Below, piece after piece: positions 48,880 to 60,519 of a stretch of 64,000 nucleotides of DNA (positions within the stretch are counted from its first letter, which is position 1; every line of letters begins with the position of its first letter). Both the position numbers and the translations under genes were made by a program. Under the pieces are notes generated by a model that saw only the letters and a program-made list of their open reading frames with translations, was not told where the DNA came from and made no database searches. Source of the DNA: Alisma plantago-aquatica (lineage: Eukaryota; Streptophyta; Magnoliopsida; Alismatales; Alismataceae); assembly GCA_963693085.1 (NCBI GenBank), contig OY856411.1:68623001-68687000 (forward strand), in the 5' to 3' direction.

Positions 48880-49410
48880 GATACGACAAAGTCTAAGATG
48901 GATATTTACAACAGAGTGCCAAGGACATTATGACTACAGTAGAATTCAAATGATCCTACTAAAGCCTTCTCCTAAGGAGACAACTCTTATTGGGTGGGCT
49001 CCCCCCTCCTTGCCTCTGGATAAAAATCAACGAAGATGGTGCTTTTGACAGATTTAATTTTTTTGCTACTGCTTCTGGAGTTACAATGGATGCTTGTTGG
49101 CCAAGGTGTAGTCCACATGCTAACCATGGGTCCAAATAAATTCTCCTTGGGCACTTTATGAAGATCATTACTTTGGAGGGTGTTACTACTTTGATATGTT
49201 GATAGAGTTGGGGACTATGGTGAAGGTCACCATGTCTACTTGTTGATATGTACTTCTGCTCTAGTTGCACAATTATGCTTGTTTGCTAAGCTCAAATACA
49301 ATCTTCTCTTTAGGCTATCTGTCATTGGGGGAGTGCTGAATTGCTGGATTGAGGGGGAGTAATTATTTTTATGTGTTGAGTAAGTATTTTAAACCCCCCA
49401 CACACACACA

Positions 49411-49444
<34 letters not shown>

Positions 49445-50300
49445 TATACCATACTTCAATTTGAGGGGGAGTCTTAAGAGTCAATTAGCTAACGGGTTTA
49501 ATTTCTATTTACTTAGCAATATGGGCCTGAGTCTATGGCCATATAGCAACATGGGCATAATTCTATGGCCATATTGATTTTTAGTCAAGTCTGTACTGCT
49601 CCCCTCTCCTATATAAGAGTTTGGAGAGTGTAATACATCTCTCGCTGCCTTGTAATTACTTTCCAACAAATTTCATATACAGATTCAATTCTTGTCCCCC
49701 TGTTAAAAAGTGCCATTGAAGATAAGCATTGGACTAGGGTATAGTCAACAGACTCCTTTATTAAGTGTAGGGTATGAATTATATAGGAAAATTTCATGAC
49801 GAATCTCTAGGCAGGGATAGTGTAGGAAAACTTCATGATGTATATGTGGATAGGAATAATGTAGTACATCTTCTCAACCTGGTTGCCACATGTACATAAC
49901 TTCTATTTCTCTTTTTTTTTTGGTTTTCAGGTTACCTGAACTCTATGATCAAGACTGGAAGAATCCATCTATTCCATAGATCTGGAAAGATTCCCTAACT
50001 CTTTGCATTGAGACATGTGTTTAAAGTGGCACTTGCAAATTTTCTATGTTTTACATCCTTGAAGCCTGTAGTGACAGTGAAATGCACAGTAGCCGTTAGC
50101 TTCTTAATTGACCCAAGTGTCAGAAAGCCAATATCTCTTACTCAAACTTGCATGATACCAATATCGCTAAGATTGGCTTGTTTATCACACAGGTACAAGA
50201 CATCAAGCTATAGTTTCTTGTACTTGATTGGTTATTTTAGCGCTTCTTTTTGCCATTTGTAGGTGGTGTAATCATCTAAAAAGTATTTTTTTTAATAGTT
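48880..50300 (+). repeat. 1.4-kb duplicated segment, copy 2
   Basis: Partner of 9870-11290. It contains an expanded CA/TA microsatellite (49399-49436) that copy 1 lacks, and the same Copia-like polypurine/LTR vestige (about 49462-49675). Without the big LTR insertion the two copies would be only about 240 bp apart, so they look like an old local tandem duplication. Confidence 0.75.
49399..49436. repeat. CA/AT compound microsatellite
   Basis: CACACACACA followed by about 13 AT units. Confidence 0.95.
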
Positions 50301-50880
50301 CATCATGAAGAAGAAATTTCGTACTTAATTAATAGCTGTGCACTTTAAAGTTTTAACTTGACATGCCACCTATGTGGCACAATGATTTTAGATTGTAAAT
50401 TTCTGGCTAAGAATCTATACTTTGTCCTATTTAATATCAACATTTAAAACAACAATAATATTGGGGCTTTATAATGCACTTGAAGCGTAAGGTCACCTTT
50501 ATCTTTGCCAACATGGTTAGTTGATTATTGCAGTGCAACTGGACTCCACACTTCACCACGAATCATTGAAAATGTATTTCTTTGTTTTTTCTAGAGTTAA
50601 GCGCTCTTTCAGGTATCCTTATCGGCCCCTCATGGTGATGTCCTTTTTCTTTTCCTTTTGAATTCGTTCTCTTATCTTATAATTGCATCACGGAGGCTAT
50701 TATATTTTTTTTGTATATAAACTGTGATTCACATTTAGGAATACTTAAACATCATCATATACATGGCTGTTTTGTTGTTATAAATTGATCTCGACCCTAA
50801 TTAATTGTTCCCTCTTTGACAACTTGGAATGTTGCTATCTTGACAGGGTAATTTTATTCTAACGTATTTGAATTCTCTAG

Positions 50881-51131
50881 ACCCCAAGATAATGAGAGAG
50901 AAAGGACGGAGTTACAGAAAGCAATTCAAACATTTTGGGAAACTGTATTGCCATCTCCTAGGGTATGCTTCTGTCACGTGGATGCCATAAAAAGTCTAAC
51001 CATTTTACTCAATCGATTGTACCATCCTTTTGCAGTGTGTAGCTGTGGACGCTATTGTGGAAGAGGAGTTGGTTTCAGCCCTGAAAGTTTCAGTTTTGAA
51101 AAAAGTTCTTTATACCAAAGCTGAAAAATAG
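50881..51131 (+). pseudogene. Two candidate exons of an unidentified host gene
   Basis: Exon 1 is 50881-50962, after a TTCTCTAG acceptor and before a GTATGC donor. It reads QDNERERTELQKAIQTFWET in one open frame. Exon 2 is 51036-51131, after TTTTGCAG, and continues in phase as CVAVDAIVEEELVSALK to TAG 51129. The 73-bp intron between them is short but plausible. A further short exon after TCTTTCAG near 50612 is possible. The protein family is not recognised. The Copia at 51180 inserted 48 bases downstream. This may be a degraded or still functional terminal part of a gene; the evidence is splice-site context and composition only. Confidence 0.35.
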
Positions 51132-51200
51132 TCCATAGAGATATAGGTTTAAATTTATAATCCAATGTCAAAACCTATATGTGAAGCAACCTGCATCCCG

Positions 51201-51371
51201 GTCGATACTATCGACACTCTGTCGATAGTATTGAGATCAGTTCAGGTTCAAGTTGAAGGCACCTGCATCTCGGTCGATACTATCGACACACATGTCAATG
51301 GTATCGAGATTGGTTCAGGCGCAAGACAATGTTCTGTCGATACCATCGACACTCATGTCGATGGTATCGAC
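51201..51371 (+). repeat. Three GTCGAT-N3-ATCGAC hairpin pairs, 5' LTR
   Basis: Pairs start at 51201/51221, 51273/51294 and 51336/51357, with 5-6 nt loops. They occupy the first half of the LTR, upstream of an ATATATATTTA box near 51473, which is the expected U3 position. The motif is the same as in the Athila-like element. Confidence 0.93.
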
Positions 51372-52011
51372 ACCGGCACAACAACGGAATGACAATCCAG
51401 CGACAGCTCTATTTTTCTTATGAAATTTATTTTTTATTCTTTTTCTCTCTTTGTACCTCATGTACTTAACCTAATATATATTTACAAGTGTGTAGGCTCA
51501 AGCCCTACTCACGTTTGCTGCATCTTGCAGCCGACATGTGATCGGTGTTCCTGTCTTCTTCCTTTCTTCATTTCTTCTTACATGGTATCAGAGCGGAGAT
51601 CGATCTAGGGTTTCTCCTTTCTCTCTCTGACGGATCTCTCCAGGTCTCTCTCTCCTTGACGGCCGACTGCTTCCCACCCGTCAACTTGGCGTAATCCACC
51701 GGCTGTGTAGAACCTCCGTTGGCTTCTCTGGGTCTGTGGTAGATATCTAACTCTACCGTAGCCACTATCACAAAGCGGTTGAGGATCTCCAGGTGATCCA
51801 ACGATCATCTAAAAACACCACCGGAGGACTAGTTTCGTCTCAGCCATCATCCTAGTCACACCTCCTCCATGTGTGATTAGGAAGATCATTTGGAGGCTGT
51901 GAATGCGTTAGTAACACATTTCTCCTTGTTTTTCTTCTGTGTGTGACGTGTATCTCTCCGTCACCACACCTTTTTTGACGTGTATCAATATGTCATATAA
52001 TCCGTTCTACA

Positions 52012-52896
52012 ATGGAGGATATGAAGATACCTATGATCTACAACGAGGTGTCACCTATCGCCTCCATTAAACTCAACGGGAAAAATTATCTTCTATGGAT
52101 GAACGCCATCCACACCATCTTGGAGGCTCGTGACAGAGCAAGGCATGTTGACTCGGGTCCCAAGGCATCTACTGACGAAGGGTATGATGAATGGAAGCGA
52201 CATGACAGTCTTGTGAAGACTTGGCTGTGGAATAGTATGGAACATGCAATCGTCGCAAGGTTCATGTTCTACTCTACGGCCAAGGAAATATGGGAGCCCG
52301 CGAAGCAACATTACTCTCCAGAGAAGAATGCTTTCCGTCAGTTTATGATCTATGATCTTCTGTTTGCTGAAAAACAGGGTGACCGATCTCTTAAGGAGTA
52401 TTTTGGGGCGAATCAGGCTCTTGCTCAAGAGCTAAGTTATTATCATCCTGTGACTGTTGCTGAACAGATAAAGGATAGAGATGATCTGGTTACATCCAAA
52501 TTCTTATCTGGGCTTGACTCGGGTTGTAGCTCCACTCGGAGCGTTATTCTGGCTACTGATAAACTACCCAGTCTTGGGGAGGCTTATTCAAGGATCCAAC
52601 AATCTCTGTTTGAGTCTGCTTCCTTTGTTCCTAATATACCTTCTGGAGAATCTCATGCGTCTGTTGCCGCTGCGGTACGAGGAGGACGCCCCGGTATGGG
52701 TAGAGGGCGTGGGACACGTCTGAAATGTACCTTTTGTGACAAACCAGGACATACAGTGGAGAAGTGTTGGAAGAAACATGGAAGACCTGCTGCACCACTT
52801 GTGGGGGCAGCACATTGTGCCACCACCACAGGATCCTCATCCTCTACAACTGTGGGTACTACCTCTAGCACCGACATCACTCTTACTCAAGAATAA
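52012..52896 (+). CDS. Copia gag
   Basis: ATG 52012 starts a 294-codon frame. The N-terminus has SIKLNGKNYLLWMNA, the binding motif of Copia gag polypeptides, followed by a UBN2-type capsid region (TAKEIWEPAKQHYSPEKN), an RGGRPGMGRGRG basic stretch and a CCHC zinc knuckle CTFCDKPGHTVEKC near 52730. It ends at TAA 52894-52896. Because the same frame resumes and continues into pol at once, the stop is probably a mutation inside a single gag-pol ORF. Gag would form the virus-like particle and bind the element RNA. Confidence 0.92.
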   Translation: MEDMKIPMIYNEVSPIASIKLNGKNYLLWMNAIHTILEARDRARHVDSGPKASTDEGYDEWKRHDSLVKTWLWNSMEHAIVARFMFYSTAKEIWEPAKQHYSPEKNAFRQFMIYDLLFAEKQGDRSLKEYFGANQALAQELSYYHPVTVAEQIKDRDDLVTSKFLSGLDSGCSSTRSVILATDKLPSLGEAYSRIQQSLFESASFVPNIPSGESHASVAAAVRGGRPGMGRGRGTRLKCTFCDKPGHTVEKCWKKHGRPAAPLVGAAHCATTTGSSSSTTVGTTSSTDITLTQE

Positions 52897-55800
52897 TATG
52901 ATCGATTCATTCAGGCGACACAACACATGAGTATGGGGTCATCATCATCTTCTTCATCGGCAAATCTAGCATCTACAGCTGGTAATCAAGCTACATCTCT
53001 TATAGCATCTGGCTCATCCTCATCTTGGGTGGTTGACTCTAGCGCCTCACAGCATATGACTGGTATGAGGAGATTTCTCCACACTATTAACTCATCTATT
53101 CCTCACCAATCTGTTACACTGGCAGATGGTTCAGTGAAAAGAGTTTTAGCTAGTGGATCTGTCTCCCTAACACCCAAGATTGATCTTAAATCAGTTCACT
53201 TCGTGCCTGAATTTCCTTTTAATCTTCTTTCTGTTGCAAAACTGATTGACACTCTAAAATGTTGGGTAATATTTGGACCTTCTTGTTTTATATTACAGGA
53301 TCTCAAGAGTACGAAGACGATTGGTGGGGGGCCTAGGAAAGGTGATCTCTACCTTTTCAACTGTGACAGTCTACCTCGCCAAATGCCTGCTCCTGCTCCA
53401 TCTATCCTGTTGAGTGGTTCCCCCTTACTATGGCATTGCAGATATGGACATCCTTCTTTGGAGAACCTGCGGAAGTTGGAACCAGAGTTGTCCCAATTAT
53501 CTTCCTTAGAGTGTCAGTCATGTCAACTGGGAAAGCACCATAGGTTATCCTATCCCAGTCGAGTCAATAAGCGGGCTTCTTGTCCCTTTGAGTTAGTGCA
53601 TAGTGATGTGTGGGGTCCTGTAAAAGACCAGATTTATAATGGTTTTCGTTATTTTATCTCCTTTGTCGATGATTTCTCATGCATGACATGGATCTACCTT
53701 CTTAAAAGTAGAGAGTCCGTGTTGTCTATTGTGAAACATTTTCATACTGAAATTAAAGTCCAGTTTGATTGCAATATAAAAATTCTTCAGTCTGATAATG
53801 CTTTGGAGTATGTTCTAAAGGTTATGTCTGGTTTTTGTAGCTCGGTTGGTATGATTCACCGCACATCTTGTCCTCACACCCCTCAGCAAAATGGGGTGGC
53901 AGAGAGGAAGAATCACCATCTTCTTGATATTGCTCGATCTATTATGTTTCAATCTAATGTGCCCAAGAAGTTTTGGTCTGAAGCTCTTTTAACTGCTTGT
54001 TTCTTGATTAATAGGCAACCTTCTTCTGTTCTTCAATGACAGACTCCTTTTTCTGTATTGCGTCCCATGGACTCTCCCTATCCTATTCCTCTTAGAGTGT
54101 TTGGTTGCACTTCCTTTGTCCATAACTTTGACCCTAAGGCCGACAAGCTGTCTCCTAGGTCCATTAAAACATTGTTCTTGGGTTACTCTAATACGAGCAA
54201 AGGATACAAGTGTTACTGTCCTAGTCTTCGCCACATGTTTGTGTCTAGGGACGTCACTTTCCATGAGACCACTCCATATTTCTCCAATGCTATGAGCAAG
54301 GGGGAGCAGTTGAGAGAGGGAGAGCCACCAAAAATACAAAATGAGAGACTGGCACCATCAGTGCAGAGTGAGGGAGTGCCACCTATCATTCCGGATTTTA
54401 CTTCTATTCCGGATGAACAAGCAGGAGATAGACCTACCATTGAGCATTACACACATGTATACCATAGGCGAGGCAGGAAGGATCCAGAAGAAGTTGCGGC
54501 ACCAGTCCCTGAGCCCTCATCATCGCCTTCAACTCAAGAGAATCCTACAGAGACATCAGATCTCGACCTTCCTATTGCTGTTCGGAAAGGTACTAGGTCC
54601 TGTACTATTAAACACCCTATTACAAATGTATGTTGCCTGTCTCATCTGTCTAAGCAGGCCCGTGCATTCGCTATTGGGATTGATTCCGTGTCTATACCAA
54701 GAAACCATTATGATGCTATGAAGAACAGTGGATGGACACAGGCTATGCAACTTGAAATGTCAGCTCTCTTAAATAATGGTACTTGGGATCTGGTTGATCC
54801 TCCTGCAGGAAAGAAAGTAGTAGGCTGTAGATGGGTTTTCACTATTAAACACAATCCGGATGGATCAGTTGAACGGTTGAAAGCCCGATTGGTTGTAAAG
54901 GGCTACACCCAAACCTATGGTGTTGACTTCTTTGAAACATTTTCTCCTGTTGCTCGCCTGAATTCTGTGCGGATCATTATTTCTCTTGCTACTACCTTTG
55001 ATTAGCCACTATTTCAGCTGGATGTAAAGAATGCTTTTCTCCATGGTGATCTACAAGAAGAAGTATATATGGAGCAACCTCCTGGGTTTGTTGCTCAGGG
55101 GGAGTGTCAGAAAGTATGCAAATTAAAAAAAGCTATTTATGGGCTGAAACAGTCACCTAGAGCTTGGTTTGACAAGTTCAGTGAAGTTATTCTTCAGATG
55201 GGTTTTTCTCGCTCCAAGACTGATCATTCCTTATTTTACTCCAGTTCTTCCCGTGGATCCATTATTCTTATTGTATATGTTGATGACATAGTAATTACTG
55301 GCAGTGACACCATGGGAATATCTCGTGTCAAAGAGGGTTTGCAAAAACACTTCCATACAAAGGATCTGGGCAAACTAAGATACTTTCTAGGCATTGAAGT
55401 GCTTAGATCTCATGCAGGTGTCAATTTATCTCAGAGGAAATATGTGCTTGATTTGTTACAGGAGACAGGCATGGCTGAATCTAAACCGGTATCTACCCCA
55501 ATTGATTATCACATCAAAGAGGTGGTTGATGATGCTGAGTATCAAGATCCAGAATATTACAGGAGAATAGTGGGTAAGTTAATATATCTAACAGTCACCC
55601 GACCTGATATTTCATTTGCTGTGGGCGTGGTCAGCCAATATATGCATTCTCCGCGACAGTCACACTGGACAGCAGTCTGTAGAATTCTGAGGTATCTAAA
55701 AAATGCTCCCAGTAAGGGTATTACATATTCTAGACCAAAGGCACCTCCATCTACTCTGTCTCTCACAGGATATTCATATGCTGACTGGGCTGGTGATCAT

Positions 55801-56241
55801 ACTGATAGGAGATCTACATCAGGCTATTGTACCTTTCTAGGTGATCATCTTATCACATGGAAAAGTAAGAAGCAACATGTCGTTGCTAGATCTAGCACTG
55901 AGGCTGAATACCGTGCTATGGCCCATGCATGCTGTGAATTAAAATGGGTCAAATCTGTTTTATCTGAATTACAAATTTCTCTTCTACCTTCTATGGAGCT
56001 CAAGTGTGACAATCAATCTGCTATGCACATTGCCAGGAATCCTATCTTTCATGAGCGTACAAAACACATAGAGGTTGATTGCCATTTTATTCGTGATCAA
56101 ATAAAAGACGACACTATTGTGACTCCATATGTCAGATCTGAAGATCAACTAGCAGATATTCTGACAAAGCCTTTGGGTTCAACAATCTTTCAGAGACTCT
56201 GCAGCAAGCTGGGCATACACGATGTGTACTCTCCAGCTTGA
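52897..56241 (+). pseudogene. Copia pol: protease, integrase, RT, RNase H, two stops
   Basis: The frame runs in phase with gag and has stops only at TGA 54037-54039 and TAG 55003-55005. The protease site reads VVDSSASQHM near 53034, with Ser where the catalytic DSG motif has Gly. The GAG-pre-integrase block (WHCRYGHPSLENLRKL), the integrase core (VHSDVWGP, FVDDFSCMTWI, SDNALEY, PHTPQQNGVAERKN), RT (GCRWVFTIKHNPDG, YVDDIVITGSD at about 55274) and RNase H (RRSTSGYCTFLGD, SSTEAEYRAMAH) are all present. The chain ends VYSPA just before the polypurine tract. No frameshift was found, so inactivation is by nonsense changes. Confidence 0.93.
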
Positions 56242-56269
56242 GGGGGAGTGTGAAGCAACCTGCATCCCG

Positions 56270-56440
56270 GTTGATACTATCGACACTCTGTCGATAGTAT
56301 CGAGATCAGTTCAGGTTCAAGTTGAAGGCACCTGCATCTCGGTCGATACTATCGACACACATGTCGATGGTATCGAGATTGGTTCAGGCGCAAGACAATG
56401 TTCTGTCGATACCATCGACACTCATGTCGATGGTATCGAC
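56270..56440 (+). repeat. Three GTCGAT-N3-ATCGAC hairpin pairs, 3' LTR
   Basis: Pairs start at 56270/56290, 56342/56363 and 56405/56426. Several differences between the two LTRs fall within the motifs. The first copy reads GTTGAT here; the copies at 56290 and 56363 are better preserved than their 5' LTR partners. Confidence 0.93.
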
Positions 56441-56831
56441 ACCGGCACAGCGGCGGAACGACAATCCAGCGACAACTCTATTTTGCTTATGAAATTTATT
56501 TTTTATTCTTTTTCTCTCTTTGTACCTCATGTACTTACCCTAATATATATTTACAAGTGTGTAGGCTCAAGCCCTACTCACGTTTACTGCATCTTGCAGC
56601 CGACATGTGATCGGTGTTCCTGTCTTCTTCCTTTCTTCATTTCTTCTTACACTATATGTGATGCCTAGGACTGTTCAAGCAGAGTTTTAGTTGTCTAGTC
56701 AGTTATGTATATTTTGCTTTCTAACCTCCTTGACTTATGTCCTGTTGCTTTAGTATGTATGTTTTTTTTGTAAATCTCATTGTTTGGTAATCTAACACGT
56801 GCTAATGATGGCCTGAACTCTTCAGGTATAG

Positions 56832-56948
56832 ATTCACACTGTACCTATAACTGTATTGATCACTCAAGATGAGTTTGATTTCCAGCAGGGAGTGGCAGGT
56901 CGTCTCAGGATCAATTTTACATACTTCACAGATATCAATCTCACTTGA
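56832..56948 (+). pseudogene. Candidate host exon, unidentified
   Basis: After a possible acceptor (GTATAG) a 38-codon frame reads IHTVPITVLITQDEFDFQQG... and ends TGA 56946, ten bases before a hAT MITE. The acidic-hydrophobic pattern looks coding, but I cannot assign a family. It may belong with the exons at 50881-51131, separated by the Copia. In a different frame, joining across the MITE target site gives HLMPRYEVDFGRKIL, so the true exon boundaries are uncertain. Confidence 0.28.
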
Positions 56949-57188
56949 TGCCTAGATACAGGGGCGGATCCAGATAATGACAGTGTGTGTGGGGGGGGGC
57001 TCTGAGTTTGAAGGGCTTCATATTAACCTGTGAAACACAAAGCAGTTTTGGGAAGCGTAGCGTTGCACAATGTGTGCACCCTCATATATATAACACTGAA
57101 ACATTTACAGAGAGGTCCACAGATAATATGGAAATAACAAAACAACTAACAGAATATATAAAACAGGAATATATGTTAACACTCCCCC

Positions 57189-60100
57189 TCAAGTTGGAGC
57201 ATAGATATCAATCATGCCCAACTTGTCCGTCAGTGTGCAGAATTGCTTCTTCGCCAGCAGCTTGGTGAAGATGTCAGCAACTTGGTCTTCAGAACGAGTG
57301 AAGGGAGTGCAGATCTTGCCCGTCAGAATGGATTCCCGAATAAAATGACAATCTACTTCAATGTGTTTAGTGCGCTCATGATAAATTGGATTATTCGCAA
57401 TGAAGATAGCAACTTTATTATCACAGTGCATAGGTATAGCAGAAGAGGAGTCAACCCCGAACTCTTTTAACAGAGAGCGCACCCACAACAATTCACAGGC
57501 AGTATGGGCCATGGCCCTATATTCAGCTTCAGCACTGGACCTGGCCACAACATTTTGTTTTTTACTCCTCCAGGTAACAAGATTTCCTCCAACATACGTA
57601 CAATACCCAGAAGTAGATTTTCTGTCAACTCTGCTGCCTGCATAATCAGAATCAGAGTACCCTTCAAGAGAACAGTGTCCATGCTTCCTGTAGTGAAGTC
57701 CCTTGCCAGGATACTTCTTCAAATATCGTAGAATCTGACAAAGAGCATCCCAGTGACACTGTCTGGGTTTATCAAGGTACCTGCTAAGAAGACCCACTGC
57801 AGTAGAAATGTCAGCTCTGGTGACAGTCAAATAAATGAGTTTACCAATCAGCCTCCTGTACTTTTTATGATCAGTAAAGAGAGGAGAAGAGTCATCATCC
57901 CAATTTACATTAGGATCTAGAGGAATATCAGCAGGCCTCACCCCCAACATACCAGTCTCCTGCAGTATGTCTAGGACATATTTTCGCTGAGACAACACAA
58001 GAGCATTAGAATTTCTAGAAACTTCTATGCCCAGAAAATATCGAAGTTTGCCCAAATCTTTGGTAGCAAAGTGTTTGCCAAGATGAGATTTAGTAGTCTG
58101 AATACCAAGAGAATCACTGCCAGATATGATAATATCATCAACATAGACAATCAGAATAATAATACCAGCTGAAGTCTTCTTGGTGAAAACAGAATGATCC
58201 ACCTGAGATCGCAGAAATCCAAAATCAATCATAATTTTGCTCAATTTATCAAACCAGGCCCGGGGACTCTGCTTAAGCCCATAAATAGACTTCTTTAACC
58301 TGCAAACTTTGTGAGACTCCCCCTGAGCAACAAACCCAGGAGGTTGCTCCATATAGACTTCTTCTTGTAAATCGTCATACAAGAAGGCATTATTCACATC
58401 TAGTTGCAACAGTGGCCAGTCGAGATTAACAGCAACAGACAGAAGAATTCTGATAGAATTAAGACGAGCAACAGGAGAGAAAGTCTCAAAATAGTCAATA
58501 CCATATGTTTGGGTGTAGCCTTTAGCAACTAATCGTGCCTTCAGCCTTTCAATAGTGCCGTCAGGTTGATATTTCACAACATACACCCATCTGCAACCTA
58601 CAGGTTTACACTGAGGAGGTGGATCCACCAGCTCCCAAGTATCTCGTTCAGCAAGAGCCAACATCTCCTCCTTCATAGCAGACAACCATCCAGTACTATG
58701 TAGAGCATCCTGGATATTCTTTGGAACAGCAACAACAGATAAGGCATATACAAAATTGCTAGAATGAACATTCAGATGATCAGTAGAAACAAACTGAGCA
58801 ATACTGTGTGATGTGCAGGAACGAGTACCCTTTCTAAGAGCAATGTGTAAATTAAGATCAGAATGTACCTCAGGTGTAGTAGAACCTTCTGGAGGTGAAG
58901 ATTGGTTTTCATGGGGGGTTTCTTGAGTAGAAGGTGCTCTGTTCCTGCGTTGATAAACTATAAGAGGAGGCTTAGCATCCTCAGTAGTGACTTTATCAGT
59001 AGTATCAGGCACACAATCAGGAGTAACAGGTAAAGGAGAGGCAATAAGATCAGACTGTAAACTGTCACCACGAGTAGAGTAGTAAGGGGTATCCTCAAAG
59101 AAAACTACATCACTGCTAGTATACCATTTCCTTACAGTAGGACTGTAACACCTGTATCCCTTCTGGGTACGAGAATATCCCAAAAAAATGCACTTCTCAG
59201 CACGAGGAGACAGTTTATCAGAAGTAGGTCCAAGTAACCTTACAAAACAGGTACATCCAAAGATCTGAGGAGGCACAGTAAATATCTGAATATTGGGTTG
59301 AAGAACTTGAATAGGTATTTTGTTTCCAATCACAGATGATGGCATTCTATTTATTAGAAAACAAGCAGTCAATATAGCCTCAGGCCAAAACGAGCGAGGA
59401 ACATGTGCATGCATCATAATAGTTCTAGCCACCTCTAATACATGTCTATTTTTACGCTCAACCACACCATTTTGCTGAGGTGTATAAGCACAGGAGGTCT
59501 GATGTATTGTACCCACAGATTTACAAAAAATATCCACATCTTTTTTAACAAATTCCAGTGCATTATCAGTACAAAAAATTTTGACAGGCACACCATATTG
59601 TGTTTTTATTTCAGCAAAAAAGAACTTGATAATAGACAAAACTTCGGACCTACTTTTCATCATAAACAACCAAGTAGTCCTTGAAAAATCATCAATAAAC
59701 AGAATAAAATACTTATGACCAGATAGACTCGGCACATGATAAGGTCCCCATACATCAGAATGCACTATATCAAACATATTTTTACTGCTAATCTGACTGC
59801 GTCTAGGATAAACAACTCTAGTCTGCTTTCCAAGTTGACATGACTCGCACTGAAAACTACAAATGCCAATATCAGAAACTAAGTGTCGAAGCTTTTCAGA
59901 TGATGGATGGCCCAGCCGGTAGTGCCACTGTAATGCAGAAACTGAGGTAGATAATGCAGGAGTCACAGATGCTTTAGCTGCTTTGGGCAAATGGTCCAGA
60001 TAGAACAGACCATCAGCACCTTCATACCCCCCACCAATCTTCATCCTCGTGCGAAGGTCCTGAAAAACACATGAACCAGGAATAAAAGCCAGACTACACT

Positions 60101-60519
60101 GTAGGCTTCGCAATATCTTGCTGAAAGACAACAGATTCAAAGGAAATCTAGGCACATATAAGGCAGATTTCAGCAGAAAGTCAGAAACAATATCCCCTAC
60201 TCCAGACACCGCGGACTTGGAACCATCAGCCAGCATAACAGATGAGGGTCGAGCAGGTTTATATAATTTGTGAAACAGTGATCGATTTCCAGAAATATGT
60301 GAAGAGGCACCGGAGTCGATGACCCACTTAGTATTACCAGGAGTAGAAGAAGAGCTCAGGAAGGCAGTGTCATAACCAGAATAAGCTGCGGCATGAGCTC
60401 CACTAGTCGAAGCTTGAGACGACGCACCATCTCGCTCAAGAAGAAGATGCTCCACCTCAGCACGGATGTAAGTCAGCAGTCGCACCCGAGGAGGCAGAGT
60501 CAGTAGGCTGAGTCGTTCC
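57189..60519 (-). CDS. Copia pol polyprotein, long open frame
   Basis: The minus-strand frame is open from 60806 to 57189; the part after gag (from about 60520) covers all pol domains with no stop. In order these are protease WVIDSGASSH (about 60317), GAG-pre-integrase (WHYRLGHPSSEKLRHL), integrase core (VHSDVWGP, FIDDFSRTTW, CTDNALEF, AYTPQQNGVVERKNRH), RT (GCRWVYVVKYQPDG, LDVNNAFL, YVDDIIISGSD near 58137) and RNase H (RKSTSGYCTYVGG, SSAEAEYRAMAH), ending DIYAPT. All expected catalytic motifs are visible: DSGA, the integrase Asp/Asp/Glu blocks and YVDD. Only the link to gag is out of frame, near 60520. Confidence 0.95.

Larger units (their letters stand above)
51180..56651 (+). mobile_element. 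Full-length Copia element with hairpin-bearing LTRs
   Basis: LTRs are 51180-51582 and 56249-56651 (403 bp, about 10 differences, 2.5%), starting TGTGAAGC and ending TTCTTACA. CTATA flanks both ends (51175-51179, 56652-56656). The primer site TGGTATCAGAGCGGAG starts at 51583 and the polypurine tract GAGGGGGAG ends at 56248. One reading frame spans gag through RNase H with only three nonsense codons. Confidence 0.96.
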
